Source: Trametes villosa (taxonomy: Eukaryota > Basidiomycota > Agaricomycetes > Polyporales > Polyporaceae). From it: a DNA stretch of 64,000 nt. Below, in pieces: positions 41,061-50,899 of the stretch. The stretch covers positions 62,001-126,000 of the forward strand of contig PUDQ02000045.1 in the NCBI GenBank assembly GCA_002964805.2. Direction: 5' to 3'. A program made the translations under genes and the position numbers. Every line of letters starts with the position of its first letter. The first letter of the stretch is position 1. The notes under the pieces are model-generated. The model was given only the letters and a program-made list of their open reading frames with translations. It was not told where the DNA came from and did not search any database.

Positions 41061-43223
41061 CTAGTCGACGTCGATGAGCGCGTCGGCTTCGTCAAGGTTG
41101 GAGGTGAACCCGTCGTCGATCTTCTCGCCCCAGGCAATGGAGTCGTACGGAACGAGCTCGGCCGAGTGGGCGGGGGTGGTGAGTGACGCGAAGTCGACGG
41201 GGGCGCAGGGCCAGGGGTCATTGCTCTCGGGGTTGCGGCTGAGGTCCATGTTACGATGGATGCGGCCCCACCGCTCGAGGCTGGCGATGTAGCGGGGGTA
41301 GAGGGCGAGGCCGTGGGTGGCGAACCATGCCGCGACGTGGAGGTGGGTGATGTCGGTCGTGGAGTATGGGAACCGAACGGGTGCGGATGCCGGAGCGCGA
41401 TCGTACTGGCCACCAGTCACGATCCACGCGTACCAACCCTCGATCGAGAACAACTCGACGGCGAGGTCGTGGAAGTGGACGTCGTGCCCGTGGAAGGGAT
41501 TGGCGGGGCGCCGCGTGGGCAGGATGTGGCCGAGGAGGAAGTACGCGAACGAGTCCGCGAGGTGGGGGACCCGATAGACGTTGACGTCCATGGGAGGCGT
41601 ACGACCGTCCGCCATGCGGAGTCCCACCGGCCAAGTTCCCGCGGGCGCCCCACGGAAGAACCGCCAGGCGGTCTCTTCGCTCGACGACGCGGCAGGGAAC
41701 CGACCCAACGCTTCGCGCGGGCTGCCCAGCGGGCGCGGGAGGGGCTCGCGGCTCTTGAACCGAGGAGCATCCACAGACGACCAGCGATTGAGGTACCGCA
41801 CGCCGGCAGGCCGGATGCGGTGCCCGGGGTTGTAGAAGTGGGTGTGGAAGCGGTAACACTGGATGGCTTCCTCATCGAACTCCACGACGGCCCACCATCG
41901 CAGGTTGTGAGCCTGGACGACGGAGGTGATCGTCGTGCCCACCCATACCCCGTACTTCTCCTCCTGGGGAACCGTCGGGATGGTTTTGTCGGCCGACTGG
42001 CCAGGCTTCGCCTTCCGCGCCGCACGCATGACCTCAGTCGCTTGCGCGGCCGGGGTCATGTCGTTGCGGAACGACTCGATGGGGTCGGGCAGGACGGTGC
42101 CCGCTCCGGGCTGGTCGTCGAGGACGTCGTCGTGGCCGATGGCCTCGAGCGCCTCGGCGACCGACACCGCGCTCAGCCAGTACTTGTACCATACTGACTT
42201 CGGCTGCCCGGACTGCTCGAGAGCCGGGTCAGGCTTCCACTGAAGCGCGTCCACCGCCGCCAGCGCACGCTCCGCGTCGGTCATGACGTTATCGGGGTCG
42301 ACGTCCATGTGGTCGTCGTCCCCCGCACCGTCGGCGACCGCCTTCCCCTTGCCCTTGCGCGAACGCTGGGTGGCGGAGGTAGTGCCGGCGACGGGCGTAA
42401 CCGATCCCGACTGTGCCGGGGGGTTGGGGTTCGTACTGCCCGAGGGCGGTACTGATCCTTCGCGCCGCGACGAGGAGGCGTGGTGCCGTCCGTCAGAGCT
42501 CCCACTGGGCCCCACGACGTTCCCGTCGTTCGTCGCGGTGTCCGTCACGGTCGCAGGGTTGGGAGCCCAGCTGCTGGCGGACACTCCCCACTCCAGCACC
42601 GTTGACAGAGACGTGGACCCAGCCACCGACGGAGGCGCAGCGCCCCAATCGGCGATGGGGTTGGGCGCCGCTTGGGTCGTGGGCGGCGGAGGGGGCGCGT
42701 TAGCGGGAGTCGGGGCCCGGGGCACAAAGTGTCCGGGTCCTCCCCCGCGCCCGCCGCGCCCTCTCCATCCTCGGTCGGATGCAGGGTACCTAAACCCAGG
42801 TTGACCTGAGGCCCGGTTGGCCGCAGCCCGTGCTCGATTGAGCTCGTCCTGCAGCCGGACGTTTTCTTCGCGCAACCTGCGCGCCTCGTCCTCGAAGGCC
42901 CCGAGTTGAGTGACGCGGGCGGTGAGCGCGTCGCGCTCCTCCACCAACGACCTCACCTTGGCCTTCAACTCGCTGACGCGTTGCTCGCGGTCCGCAATGC
43001 GGAGGTGGAGCTCCGTCTCAGTCCGTCGCGCCTCGGCGACCTCCTGCATGGCGGCGAACGCACGTTCCCAGGGGTTTGGGCTGTGCCCTCCCCCAGTCCC
43101 GCCGCTGGCTCGCCCTCCCCCTCTCGACGCGGCAGGCGAGTGGTCGTCGTCGACGTCCATCCGAGCGCGCTTGTTGTGCCCCGTGGGCGCATCTTGCGTG
43201 CCGGTGTGGGAGTAATCAGACAT
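41061..43223 (-). CDS. gypsy-2 third ORF: coiled-coil and RGG-type protein of unknown function
   Basis: This is an open 720-residue frame in the same sense as gag and pol, lying between pol and the 3' LTR, where env sits in errantiviruses. It has no signal peptide or membrane segment, so it is not env-like. Seen are a nuclear-type start (HNKRARMDVDDD), a heptad coiled coil at residues about 55-140 (EAVAEARRTETELHLRI..LREENVRLQDEL), an RGG-like patch (RGWRGRGGRGGG, about 150-165), a low-complexity middle with GKGKAV, and a conserved-looking globular C-terminal half (KYGVWVGTTITSVVQAHNLRWWAVV to HRNMDLSRNPESNDPW). RNA binding or a particle-associated role is inferred from the RGG patch only. 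Confidence 0.8.
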   Translation of the reverse strand: MSDYSHTGTQDAPTGHNKRARMDVDDDHSPAASRGGGRASGGTGGGHSPNPWERAFAAMQEVAEARRTETELHLRIADREQRVSELKAKVRSLVEERDALTARVTQLGAFEDEARRLREENVRLQDELNRARAAANRASGQPGFRYPASDRGWRGRGGRGGGPGHFVPRAPTPANAPPPPPTTQAAPNPIADWGAAPPSVAGSTSLSTVLEWGVSASSWAPNPATVTDTATNDGNVVGPSGSSDGRHHASSSRREGSVPPSGSTNPNPPAQSGSVTPVAGTTSATQRSRKGKGKAVADGAGDDDHMDVDPDNVMTDAERALAAVDALQWKPDPALEQSGQPKSVWYKYWLSAVSVAEALEAIGHDDVLDDQPGAGTVLPDPIESFRNDMTPAAQATEVMRAARKAKPGQSADKTIPTVPQEEKYGVWVGTTITSVVQAHNLRWWAVVEFDEEAIQCYRFHTHFYNPGHRIRPAGVRYLNRWSSVDAPRFKSREPLPRPLGSPREALGRFPAASSSEETAWRFFRGAPAGTWPVGLRMADGRTPPMDVNVYRVPHLADSFAYFLLGHILPTRRPANPFHGHDVHFHDLAVELFSIEGWYAWIVTGGQYDRAPASAPVRFPYSTTDITHLHVAAWFATHGLALYPRYIASLERWGRIHRNMDLSRNPESNDPWPCAPVDFASLTTPAHSAELVPYDSIAWGEKIDDGFTSNLDEADALIDVD

Positions 43224-43590
43224 GAGGTACCGAGAGTGTGGAAAGAAGAGTCTCGAGCGGTAAGATGTCGGTAGCGAGTTGGGAACCGGCGAGCGTCAGA
43301 GTTCAGCGGGGCGACGCAAGCGCAGTCCGCGTCAAACTTTAGCGCTGCAGTTGGCCTGGTAAGGTTCGGACTCCGCCGGCATTCCCCGCGCGCGCGCGTG
43401 CGACGAGCGCTACGGCCGCGCCGTGCGATCAACGCCTCCACGTCGATCGCCAAGACTCAACGACGCCCTCCCCCACGTTCAGACCCGCAATGCGGGGCGG
43501 GACGATGCATGCATCGACACCCGTGCCTCGTTTCGCCATCACCAACCCGAACTACCCACCCGACGCATGCGCCGGGGTGGCTAGCTTCGG

Positions 43591-46500
43591 TCAACGCGAT
43601 TTGGACTTGCGCGGGAGGTGGCGCCAGTCGTCAACGCCCATGAGGGCGAGATAATCGTCCAACGCCTTTAACTCGTCGCAATGCGCGAGTGGCTCCCAAG
43701 TATGCTCCCCCGTCGACCAGTGGACGAGGAACTCGATCGATCGGGCCTTCCACTGGTGTCCGATGATGTCCTCGACGAGCCATTCCTGATCGTCGGGGGT
43801 CCCGAAGTCGTAGAACTTCTGGGCCTCCCGACGTGGAAACAGGGCGTCGTCATTCGCCTCATGGCGGCGCAACAGGGACGAGTGAAACGTAGGGTGGATC
43901 TTCCGCTTCACGAGTTCCTCCGGGAGCTCCAGTGTATACGTCGACGACTCCGGGTGGGTAGTCGCCACGCGGTATGGGCCGATGTACTTCGGCGCCAGCT
44001 TCCTGGCACGCCCCTTGGGTAGTGTCAGGTTCTTGGTGGACAAGTACACCAGGTCACCTTCGGCGAAGGGAGACCGCTCGTCAGTACGTCGGCGATTCGC
44101 ATAGTGGGTCATGGCCACGCGCGACTCGATGAGCGCGTCGTGAGCCATCTCCAAGTTAAGCCGAGCCTTGTTCACAAACGCCTCCACCCCCGGGTACCCC
44201 GAGGCTTCTTCACTGAACTTGGTCATGCGAGGCATGTATCCATAGTTCAGTTCGAAGGGCGCGAATCCCGTGGATGAGCTCACGCTAGAGTTTATCGCAA
44301 ACTCTACCATGGGCAGCCGGTCTACCCAATCTAACTGGTCCGCGTTCACCACGGATCGAAGAATTTGGGTGACGTTCCGGATGGCCCGCTCCAACGCGCC
44401 ATCTGTCTGGGGGTGGAAAGCCGTCGACATCAGGAGCTTGGTCCCCAATTGTCGGTGAACCTCCTTCCAGAAGATGGAGGTGAACTTGGAATCCCTATCT
44501 GACACTATAGTGTCCGGAAGTCCGTGTAGCCTAACGACGTCACGTACATAGTACGAGGCGACCTGGGCAGCGGTGTCCGTCACCTTGCAGGGGATCAGGT
44601 GCACCATGCTGGTCAGCCGGCAAATGACGACCAGCATGTAGTTGAACCCGTGAGCGTCGGGGAATGGACCCACAAAGTCCATGCCCATTGACTGCCACGG
44701 AAACATCGGAATAGGCATCGTATGTAGCAGGCCCGCTGGCGGCGCGTTGACGCTCTTGGACATCTGACAGGCTCCGCACGAAGTGCAGAACTTGTCTATG
44801 TCCTTGGTCATACGTGGCCACCAGAACCATCGGCGAACATATTCCGCAGTCTTTTGGCTACCCAGATGGCCTATGATGGTGTGAGCGTGATCGATGATCA
44901 TCCCCGTAATTCTACGCCGGCGTAGAAGTCCATGGGGCACACACACGACCTTGTGGCCGAAGCGAGTCGTCACATATAGGAGGCCATCCTTCATAGCGAA
45001 TGAGGGGTACGCGCCCAGGTTGGCCACGACCTTTCCAAAGGTGCGGTCATCCTGGTACGCGGCCTTCATCGCCTTCTCCATGCCGTCGAACTCGCCCAGT
45101 ACCCCCGCACGCGGAGGACCATCCTGGAGCGCGTCAGCGACTTGGATAGTAGCAGTGACTCCCTCCGGTGGAGGGGGAACCCAAGCGGTGGCCATTTCAG
45201 CCGCTTCCCGCTCCCTATCTTCGACAACCTGTCGAAGGGCGCGCAGCGCCACGCCTTCCACTTCCCGCGCGATCTCGTCCATGCGGACGTTCGGCAAGTC
45301 CTCCATGGTCGGGTCCAGTCTCACGTCCGCGTTGACTATGTCATGCGCCGGGCGGAGAATGTCCGGCGGGTCGCTCTCGTAATAGCGGGAGAGGCAGTCT
45401 GCCACCTTGTTTTCCACACCCGGCACATGTTCGACGTCGTAGTCGAATCGAGACATATACTCTTCCCATCGGATGAGTCGTCCCGAGTTCGTATCTCGAC
45501 GCACTCGTTTCATCGTGGTCAGTGCCTCATGGTCCGTGACTACCATGAATCGACGGCCCAGTAGGCGATCCTCCCACTTGAGGAGTGCCTCGATGACGCC
45601 CAGAGCCTCCTGCTCGTAGGTCGGGTATGACCTCTGAGCTGAGCTGAACTTCTTCGACATAAACCCCGCAGGACGGCACGTCTTCCAGTCGGGCCCCTGA
45701 CCATACACCGCGCCCACGCCAAACATGGATGCGTCCGTGATCACCCATATGGTATCCGGACACGCAGGGTCAATCGGCTTGAGTATGGGGGACCGACACG
45801 CTAGCGCCTTAATCCGGTCCAGACATGTCTGGTGGAGCGGGCGCCAGTGAAACGGTTGCCCATTGCGGCCAATACTCTCCAAAGGAGAGGTGTATGCCGA
45901 TAGGTCGGGCAGGAAATGGGCGAGGTACTGGACTAGCCCCAGGAATCGGAGGACTTCGTCCTTGGACTTCATGGGGGGCCAGTCCCGTATCTTCGCCATC
46001 TTATCCGAGTCAGCATGGAGCCCCTCGGCATCTATGAGATGTCCCAGGCAGTCCATGCGATCCGAATATAGATCAAGCTTCGAGCGACTCAAATAGAGCT
46101 TTTGCTCTCTGAGTCGGTCGAATACCAGGCGTAAATGTTCCTCGTGCTCGGCGATGCTGCGAGAGAACATGAAGATGTCGTCCAGATATACATGGACGAA
46201 TACTCCAATATAGTCTCGGAATATCCATGTCATCAGGCGTTGGAACGTGCCGGGCGCGTTACAGTCGCCCTGTTGCATGACATGCGAGACCGCCGTCCCG
46301 AAGATAGTGGAAAATGCCGTTTTCCAGACATCTTCTACCTCGATGCGGATTTGCTCATAAGCGTCCGACATATCGATCTTCGATCGGAACGGGGCGCGAG
46401 CCACATCCTGCCGGATATTATCCTGGTCAGGGAATGGGGTCACGTCCTTGTACGTGTTGTCATTACGCTGCCTCGCATCGACCACTGTCCGAAGCTTGCC

Positions 46501-47307
46501 GTTCTTCTTGAGAACGCAAAGCAACGGTGCAGCCTGATTGGCGGGGCGCATCTCCCACCACCCAGCCGCAATATATCTATCCATTTTCTCCTTTAGTTCC
46601 CCACGCATAGCGTCGGGACAGCGAGGGTGATGGTAGTTATACCGGTGGGCCTCATCTATGATGGGTATCCTGTGGTTGATCTCTCGCATAGGGGGTAGTT
46701 CAAGAGGGATAGGACCGACTAAGTCGTCCACCTTCTTGATCCACTCACCCCTAAGGTGCGGGATCACTTCCGGCGGTTTGAGAAACTGCCTCTCGGGCAT
46801 GTCCTCGAGGTAGCGAGTCACTTCATCGAATAGGAAGTCGTTGAGACCGTAGCGATCCTCATTACCGTACTTATCACGCTTGATGCGAGATGAGTGTAGA
46901 AGGATGGGGTCGCGACTGGTCAATTCCGGCATGTCGGGTGGATTCCGCTTATCGCGGTTCCACTTATGCTTGTACCGGCGCGGTAGTTCACTGTCCTCCG
47001 GATACACCAACTGAATAACTCGTGGGACATGTCCCGAGCGTTCCAGTGGCGGTTCCGGGGGATCAGGGGCAGTATCGTCACCTGTCGGAGCGGTATCGCA
47101 TCGCTCCGGAGAGGGACCAACAGGGTTCTCTCCGGCACTCAAGTTTTCGGGGAAGCGGTCGGGAGGATGAGTAACCCCTAGGGGGTCGTCATCCGTCTCA
47201 CGACTCTCCTTCCGTTTTCGTATTTCTTCAACAACGTATGGGAGATGACCGTCGAGTACCTCTGCAGGGACTCGAGCGGCCTCACCCTCGTCCTCAACGA
47301 CTTCCAT
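43591..47307 (-). CDS. pol: gypsy-2 Pol polyprotein
   Basis: 1238 residues from the first ATG, and the frame is open back to the gag UGA at 47377. The domains are reverse transcriptase (LLCVLKKNGKLRTVVDAR; KIDMSDAYEQI; VYLDDIFMF), RNase H (VITDASMFGVGAVY; YEQEALGVIEAL; VTDHEALTTM), an integrase zinc region (IGHLGSQKT..CTSCGACQ), an integrase core (D in GMDFVGPF, D in VSDRDSKF, E in GALERAIRNV) and a C-terminal chromodomain (EWLVEDIIGHQWK; EFLVHWSTGEHTWEP). It shares the gag frame, so it is probably made by readthrough. No lesions are seen. Confidence 0.95.
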   Translation of the reverse strand: MEVVEDEGEAARVPAEVLDGHLPYVVEEIRKRKESRETDDDPLGVTHPPDRFPENLSAGENPVGPSPERCDTAPTGDDTAPDPPEPPLERSGHVPRVIQLVYPEDSELPRRYKHKWNRDKRNPPDMPELTSRDPILLHSSRIKRDKYGNEDRYGLNDFLFDEVTRYLEDMPERQFLKPPEVIPHLRGEWIKKVDDLVGPIPLELPPMREINHRIPIIDEAHRYNYHHPRCPDAMRGELKEKMDRYIAAGWWEMRPANQAAPLLCVLKKNGKLRTVVDARQRNDNTYKDVTPFPDQDNIRQDVARAPFRSKIDMSDAYEQIRIEVEDVWKTAFSTIFGTAVSHVMQQGDCNAPGTFQRLMTWIFRDYIGVFVHVYLDDIFMFSRSIAEHEEHLRLVFDRLREQKLYLSRSKLDLYSDRMDCLGHLIDAEGLHADSDKMAKIRDWPPMKSKDEVLRFLGLVQYLAHFLPDLSAYTSPLESIGRNGQPFHWRPLHQTCLDRIKALACRSPILKPIDPACPDTIWVITDASMFGVGAVYGQGPDWKTCRPAGFMSKKFSSAQRSYPTYEQEALGVIEALLKWEDRLLGRRFMVVTDHEALTTMKRVRRDTNSGRLIRWEEYMSRFDYDVEHVPGVENKVADCLSRYYESDPPDILRPAHDIVNADVRLDPTMEDLPNVRMDEIAREVEGVALRALRQVVEDREREAAEMATAWVPPPPEGVTATIQVADALQDGPPRAGVLGEFDGMEKAMKAAYQDDRTFGKVVANLGAYPSFAMKDGLLYVTTRFGHKVVCVPHGLLRRRRITGMIIDHAHTIIGHLGSQKTAEYVRRWFWWPRMTKDIDKFCTSCGACQMSKSVNAPPAGLLHTMPIPMFPWQSMGMDFVGPFPDAHGFNYMLVVICRLTSMVHLIPCKVTDTAAQVASYYVRDVVRLHGLPDTIVSDRDSKFTSIFWKEVHRQLGTKLLMSTAFHPQTDGALERAIRNVTQILRSVVNADQLDWVDRLPMVEFAINSSVSSSTGFAPFELNYGYMPRMTKFSEEASGYPGVEAFVNKARLNLEMAHDALIESRVAMTHYANRRRTDERSPFAEGDLVYLSTKNLTLPKGRARKLAPKYIGPYRVATTHPESSTYTLELPEELVKRKIHPTFHSSLLRRHEANDDALFPRREAQKFYDFGTPDDQEWLVEDIIGHQWKARSIEFLVHWSTGEHTWEPLAHCDELKALDDYLALMGVDDWRHLPRKSKSR

Positions 47308-47373
47308 CGTAGGCTGGCGGTAAGATCCCGCGATCTTGCCCCACTGGTCTGTGACCGTCGGCTTCGAACCGGC

Positions 47374-47379
47374 TAGTCA
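47374..47379 (-). promoter_or_regulatory. UGA-CUA stop-codon readthrough site, gag to pol
   Basis: The gag frame ends TGA (47379-47377) followed by CTA. The same frame then stays open through all of pol. UGA CUA is the best known leaky stop context in eukaryotes and their viruses. Just after it CGGTTCGAAGCCG can form a small stem. Readthrough at this codon is the simplest way to make Gag-Pol here. Confidence 0.75.
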
Positions 47380-50300
47380 TGCGGTCGGCGACTTGCCTCG
47401 CTTAGTCCCAGACGCTTTCGAAGCACGCCTGCGGGCGCGGAATTCCTCATCGACCGGGAAAGAGAAGGCGGGCACTGTGTGTCCCCCGACTCTGACCGCT
47501 CGTTTCTCGAAATCGAGAGATATTCCGTGTCGGTTCATGAACGGCGTTCCTATGACGCAGTCGTAGCGATCTAGGTTGACTATGTCGAAGTACATAGTCT
47601 CCTGAATATCACCCAGCTGTATGGGTACCCATGTGCCGTAGTTGATCTTCGATCGACTACCAGCACATCCCAACTGGAGAGTGATCTGATCCTCTAGTTT
47701 CACCGGTTTCGCTCCAGAGATGTGCGCAAACTCCGGTGATACTGAGTCAGTGGTGCTTCCTGAGTCGAACAACGTGTAGGCCAGTAGCCCATTGACGTTG
47801 ATCTGCGCGCATAATGCGGCTTGGATAGCCTTATCCCTCTTCGGCTGCGCCGAATCGGGAGTGGACTCCTTTCGCCGCACTGCCGAGCTGTGTTCCACAC
47901 GGCCAGCCCGCAGCTCTAGTACGATTTCATCGTCGTCGTCGTTCATCGGTCGCATCGCCATGGCGTGGACGGTATTGTCGTCACTATCATCGACTACTCG
48001 CATCGCCATGGCGCGCTCTACTTCCGACTCTCCCCCTTCCGATGAAGGAGTACTCGGACGAGGCACCTCGTCCTCACTGTCGTAAGCCGAGCCGCCCCAC
48101 TTATCCCCGGCCCCGTCGTCCTCTACACGCTGAGCGTGGAATCGGGCCTTCGGGGGTCGGTCAGGCTTCGGTTTGCCAAACTGCGGACACGTCGGATCGT
48201 TCTGGTAATGTCCCGTTTGGCCGCACGCAAAGCACGCATTGCCTTCGGGTCGCGTGCGACTTTGACCCCCGGTCGCAGCCGGAGTCGGAGGCCTCTGGTC
48301 GAGACTTCGAAACTTCGACCCGCCTTGTCGTTCACGCGACACCGCGCGCGGGGCGCGCGAGTCCTGCGTGTCGCGGGGCTTGTCCTTCGTGGCCTTACCA
48401 GTCGTCGGCGCAGCCGACGCACCTGGCTTGGTGTCACGATGCTCGCGTTTGCGCACCCGACTGAGGGCTTGCTCGATCTGACGCACGTTCGTAACTATCT
48501 CATCCAACGAGCACTGCTCGGGATTGATATTACGATCGATTGTTAAGATGCGATAAGTCTCCTGGGGGAGCCCATCGACGAGCTTCAGGCGCAACGCGTA
48601 GTCGGTCGGGGCTTCAACCATTCGCGAAGCGAACTTCATCATTTCCGCATAGAACGAATCGATACCTTCGTTCGAGCGGTATCGCACTTGCTCGAAATCA
48701 TGCGTTGCTTTCGCCGCCGAGCTCGAATGCACGAACCGGCGGTGCATCGCACATATCGTCTCCGTGAACGTAGGCTGGTAGCCGAGCATCGGGTTGTCGA
48801 TACACTGCGAGAACCACTCTTCGGCATGAGCCTTGAGCAGTGGACGCATGTAATACACCCGGGTATGGTCCGTCTCTCTACCGCATATGTTGTAGGCCCT
48901 CAGCCAAGTGAGGTAGCCGTCCAACCAGTTGTAGAAGACGTCGTGATCATTCTCCCCGGCGTATTTGCCGGGTGAATCAATTTTTGGCTGTTTCACCCCA
49001 TCGGGGAGCGGTGGTAGCCTACGGCCCACCTTGAACGCTATATTGTTGCACAACTGCTTCAACATAACATCGCGGTGGCCCTCATGATCCATCAGTGGCC
49101 CGTTCATGCTCGCCAGCGGCATCGCCACTGATACCGGCATGATTGGGTCCTGCTCCGTGTACGGCGCCGTATTGGGTGGATACGCCGAAAACGTCCGCCC
49201 TCCCCCGGGAGCGTGACTGTATGGTCCCGACTCACCTGGGACCCGGAATGCCTTTGGCTTCGGCCCAGTGGTGATTGGGGGCGGAGAATCATCGTATTCC
49301 TCGCGTGGATGTGCTCTACGTGCTCGTTGCTGAGCAAAACGGACAGTCTCGATAGCTTCGGCCACGTTGGGTTCCAACGCCGATTGCACTCGAGCGGCCC
49401 GCCGAGCGTCCGCGTCCATTCTACGATTGTACTCGTCGATGTCCTCCTCCTGTCGGCGGGGACTAGTCCCATGAGACGGCAGGTGGGGGGGCGCATCCCT
49501 CGAGTAACGCTCACTATCGTAGCGGCTATGGGACTTAGGAAGCGAATGTTCGTGCGACCGCTGTGCGGAGCTTCGCGTTCGATCCTGGCCCTGATGTGAA
49601 CCACTCTGGGTACCCCGCTGCGAAGGGTGCTCAGATTCCGATGGATCCGAGAACCCTGCTGCCGGTGGTCTAGGAGGCAGAGGCGGTCCCCCACCACCGC
49701 CGGCTCCGGTCATCGCGTGCTCGATCACGGGCTGGGGGGGTAGAGCTGATCCTCTCCGGCTGCCAGAGTGGAACGTCGCTGCGGGGGGAGTGGACGTCGC
49801 CAAGGGCGCAGTTATCCACTCCCGAGTATGCGCTAGTCCGCGATCGACGTCAAGTAACAGACGAGCACTGTCGTCTATCACCCGGTTCATGCGGGATCGC
49901 ATAGCCAGGACTTCGTCCGCGAACTCCTGCACTACAGTCTGGCCTTTTACGGCCATGGCGTCGATCTCCGCCGCGTTAGTGCGGAGCTGTTGGTTACGAG
50001 CCAGCACCTGTTGTCTTAACGACTCCTGCTGTTGCTGTAGGACACGCATGGAGTCCGATACAGTTCGGCTGGCAATGCCAGTCACCGTAGGGTCGTCGTA
50101 CACCATCTGGGATTCCATTTGCCCCCTAACTCCAGGGGCGTAGATGGATTCCAATATGGTAGTCTGGTTCTGTGGAGCCATCCCCGCAGTATCCGTAGCC
50201 GTTGGTCTCGGCATCGCCGGGTACCGGTACGGATCGCTGGATATGCTACTGGGCATCGCCGTCCACCCCGACACTCCTGGGTTGGGAATGCGAGGCGTGG

Positions 50301-50835
50301 GTTGCGCCGGTGCACTATGTCTGCCCGTGACCTCGTCCTGTCGAGGTCGGACTCCGAACGGGTCGGCCGCCAATGGCGGTAGATCTCCGAGGGTAGAGAA
50401 ATTCCCTATCCTCTGGCGCGTTTGCGCAGAGGAATGGAATACCATCCCGTCCCACTCGACTCCACCTCGAGGGGAAGGGCTAGGAGGAGAGACGCGCACT
50501 CCCTGCCCTGCAGTGTTTCCAGCTGGATGATTAGGGGGCAATGCCACTCCTATCCCACTGGTTTCGTTGTACTCGCTCTCACGGTTGGAAGGGTAGCCAT
50601 CAATTCTGATGGTTCCTCCACTGTCCGAGTGCGCGGTAGTAAATGTCTCGTTACCCGAGCTGAGCGCGGCCGTCTGGTGCTGTGCTCCAGATGTCCCGGC
50701 CATGCTCGGGTCTCCGTACGGCGGTACCGTCGACTGGTCTCCGGAGGAGTGGCCGCGATCTTGCGATCTCGGCATCCGCCTATCCGAAGACTCGACATCT
50801 TCCTGTGAAGATGATTGACGTACCGAGGGATCCAT
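47377..50835 (-). CDS. gag: gypsy-2 Gag-protease polyprotein
   Basis: 1152 residues, unusually long because of a disordered Ser/Pro/Arg-rich N-terminal half and because the protease lies before the stop codon. A helical stretch (LQQQQESLRQQVLARNQQLR) is followed by a capsid-like domain (YAGENDHDVFYNWLDGYLTWLRAY; AEEWFSQCIDNP; FVHSSSAAKATHDFEQVRY), one zinc knuckle (CFACGQTGHYQND, last Cys six residues after His) and an aspartic protease (YTLFDSGSTTDSVSPEF; YDCVIGTPFMNRHGISLDF). It ends in the UGA readthrough codon. The start ATG at 50835 is the first in the leader. Confidence 0.93.
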   Translation of the reverse strand: MDPSVRQSSSQEDVESSDRRMPRSQDRGHSSGDQSTVPPYGDPSMAGTSGAQHQTAALSSGNETFTTAHSDSGGTIRIDGYPSNRESEYNETSGIGVALPPNHPAGNTAGQGVRVSPPSPSPRGGVEWDGMVFHSSAQTRQRIGNFSTLGDLPPLAADPFGVRPRQDEVTGRHSAPAQPTPRIPNPGVSGWTAMPSSISSDPYRYPAMPRPTATDTAGMAPQNQTTILESIYAPGVRGQMESQMVYDDPTVTGIASRTVSDSMRVLQQQQESLRQQVLARNQQLRTNAAEIDAMAVKGQTVVQEFADEVLAMRSRMNRVIDDSARLLLDVDRGLAHTREWITAPLATSTPPAATFHSGSRRGSALPPQPVIEHAMTGAGGGGGPPLPPRPPAAGFSDPSESEHPSQRGTQSGSHQGQDRTRSSAQRSHEHSLPKSHSRYDSERYSRDAPPHLPSHGTSPRRQEEDIDEYNRRMDADARRAARVQSALEPNVAEAIETVRFAQQRARRAHPREEYDDSPPPITTGPKPKAFRVPGESGPYSHAPGGGRTFSAYPPNTAPYTEQDPIMPVSVAMPLASMNGPLMDHEGHRDVMLKQLCNNIAFKVGRRLPPLPDGVKQPKIDSPGKYAGENDHDVFYNWLDGYLTWLRAYNICGRETDHTRVYYMRPLLKAHAEEWFSQCIDNPMLGYQPTFTETICAMHRRFVHSSSAAKATHDFEQVRYRSNEGIDSFYAEMMKFASRMVEAPTDYALRLKLVDGLPQETYRILTIDRNINPEQCSLDEIVTNVRQIEQALSRVRKREHRDTKPGASAAPTTGKATKDKPRDTQDSRAPRAVSRERQGGSKFRSLDQRPPTPAATGGQSRTRPEGNACFACGQTGHYQNDPTCPQFGKPKPDRPPKARFHAQRVEDDGAGDKWGGSAYDSEDEVPRPSTPSSEGGESEVERAMAMRVVDDSDDNTVHAMAMRPMNDDDDEIVLELRAGRVEHSSAVRRKESTPDSAQPKRDKAIQAALCAQINVNGLLAYTLFDSGSTTDSVSPEFAHISGAKPVKLEDQITLQLGCAGSRSKINYGTWVPIQLGDIQETMYFDIVNLDRYDCVIGTPFMNRHGISLDFEKRAVRVGGHTVPAFSFPVDEEFRARRRASKASGTKRGKSPTA

Positions 50836-50899
50836 GATGCTTCACTTGTGCCTTCGTCGAGCCCTAGCGGTTAGACGAGTCAAGCAGAGTTCAAAAAAA

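Noticed and set aside
41256..42197. 313-codon plus-strand frame opposite the gypsy-2 third ORF
   Set aside because: Shadow of the GC-biased third ORF; the minus-strand frame is longer, ordered by the element and has recognisable segments.
41061..43223. Envelope-like function for the gypsy-2 third ORF
   Set aside because: No signal peptide, transmembrane helix or cleavage site; it has a coiled coil and an RGG patch instead.
47374..47379. Gag UGA as a random inactivating mutation
   Set aside because: The element is otherwise intact with apparently identical LTRs, and the UGA has the CUA readthrough context exactly at the gag-pol border. It cannot be fully excluded without other copies.
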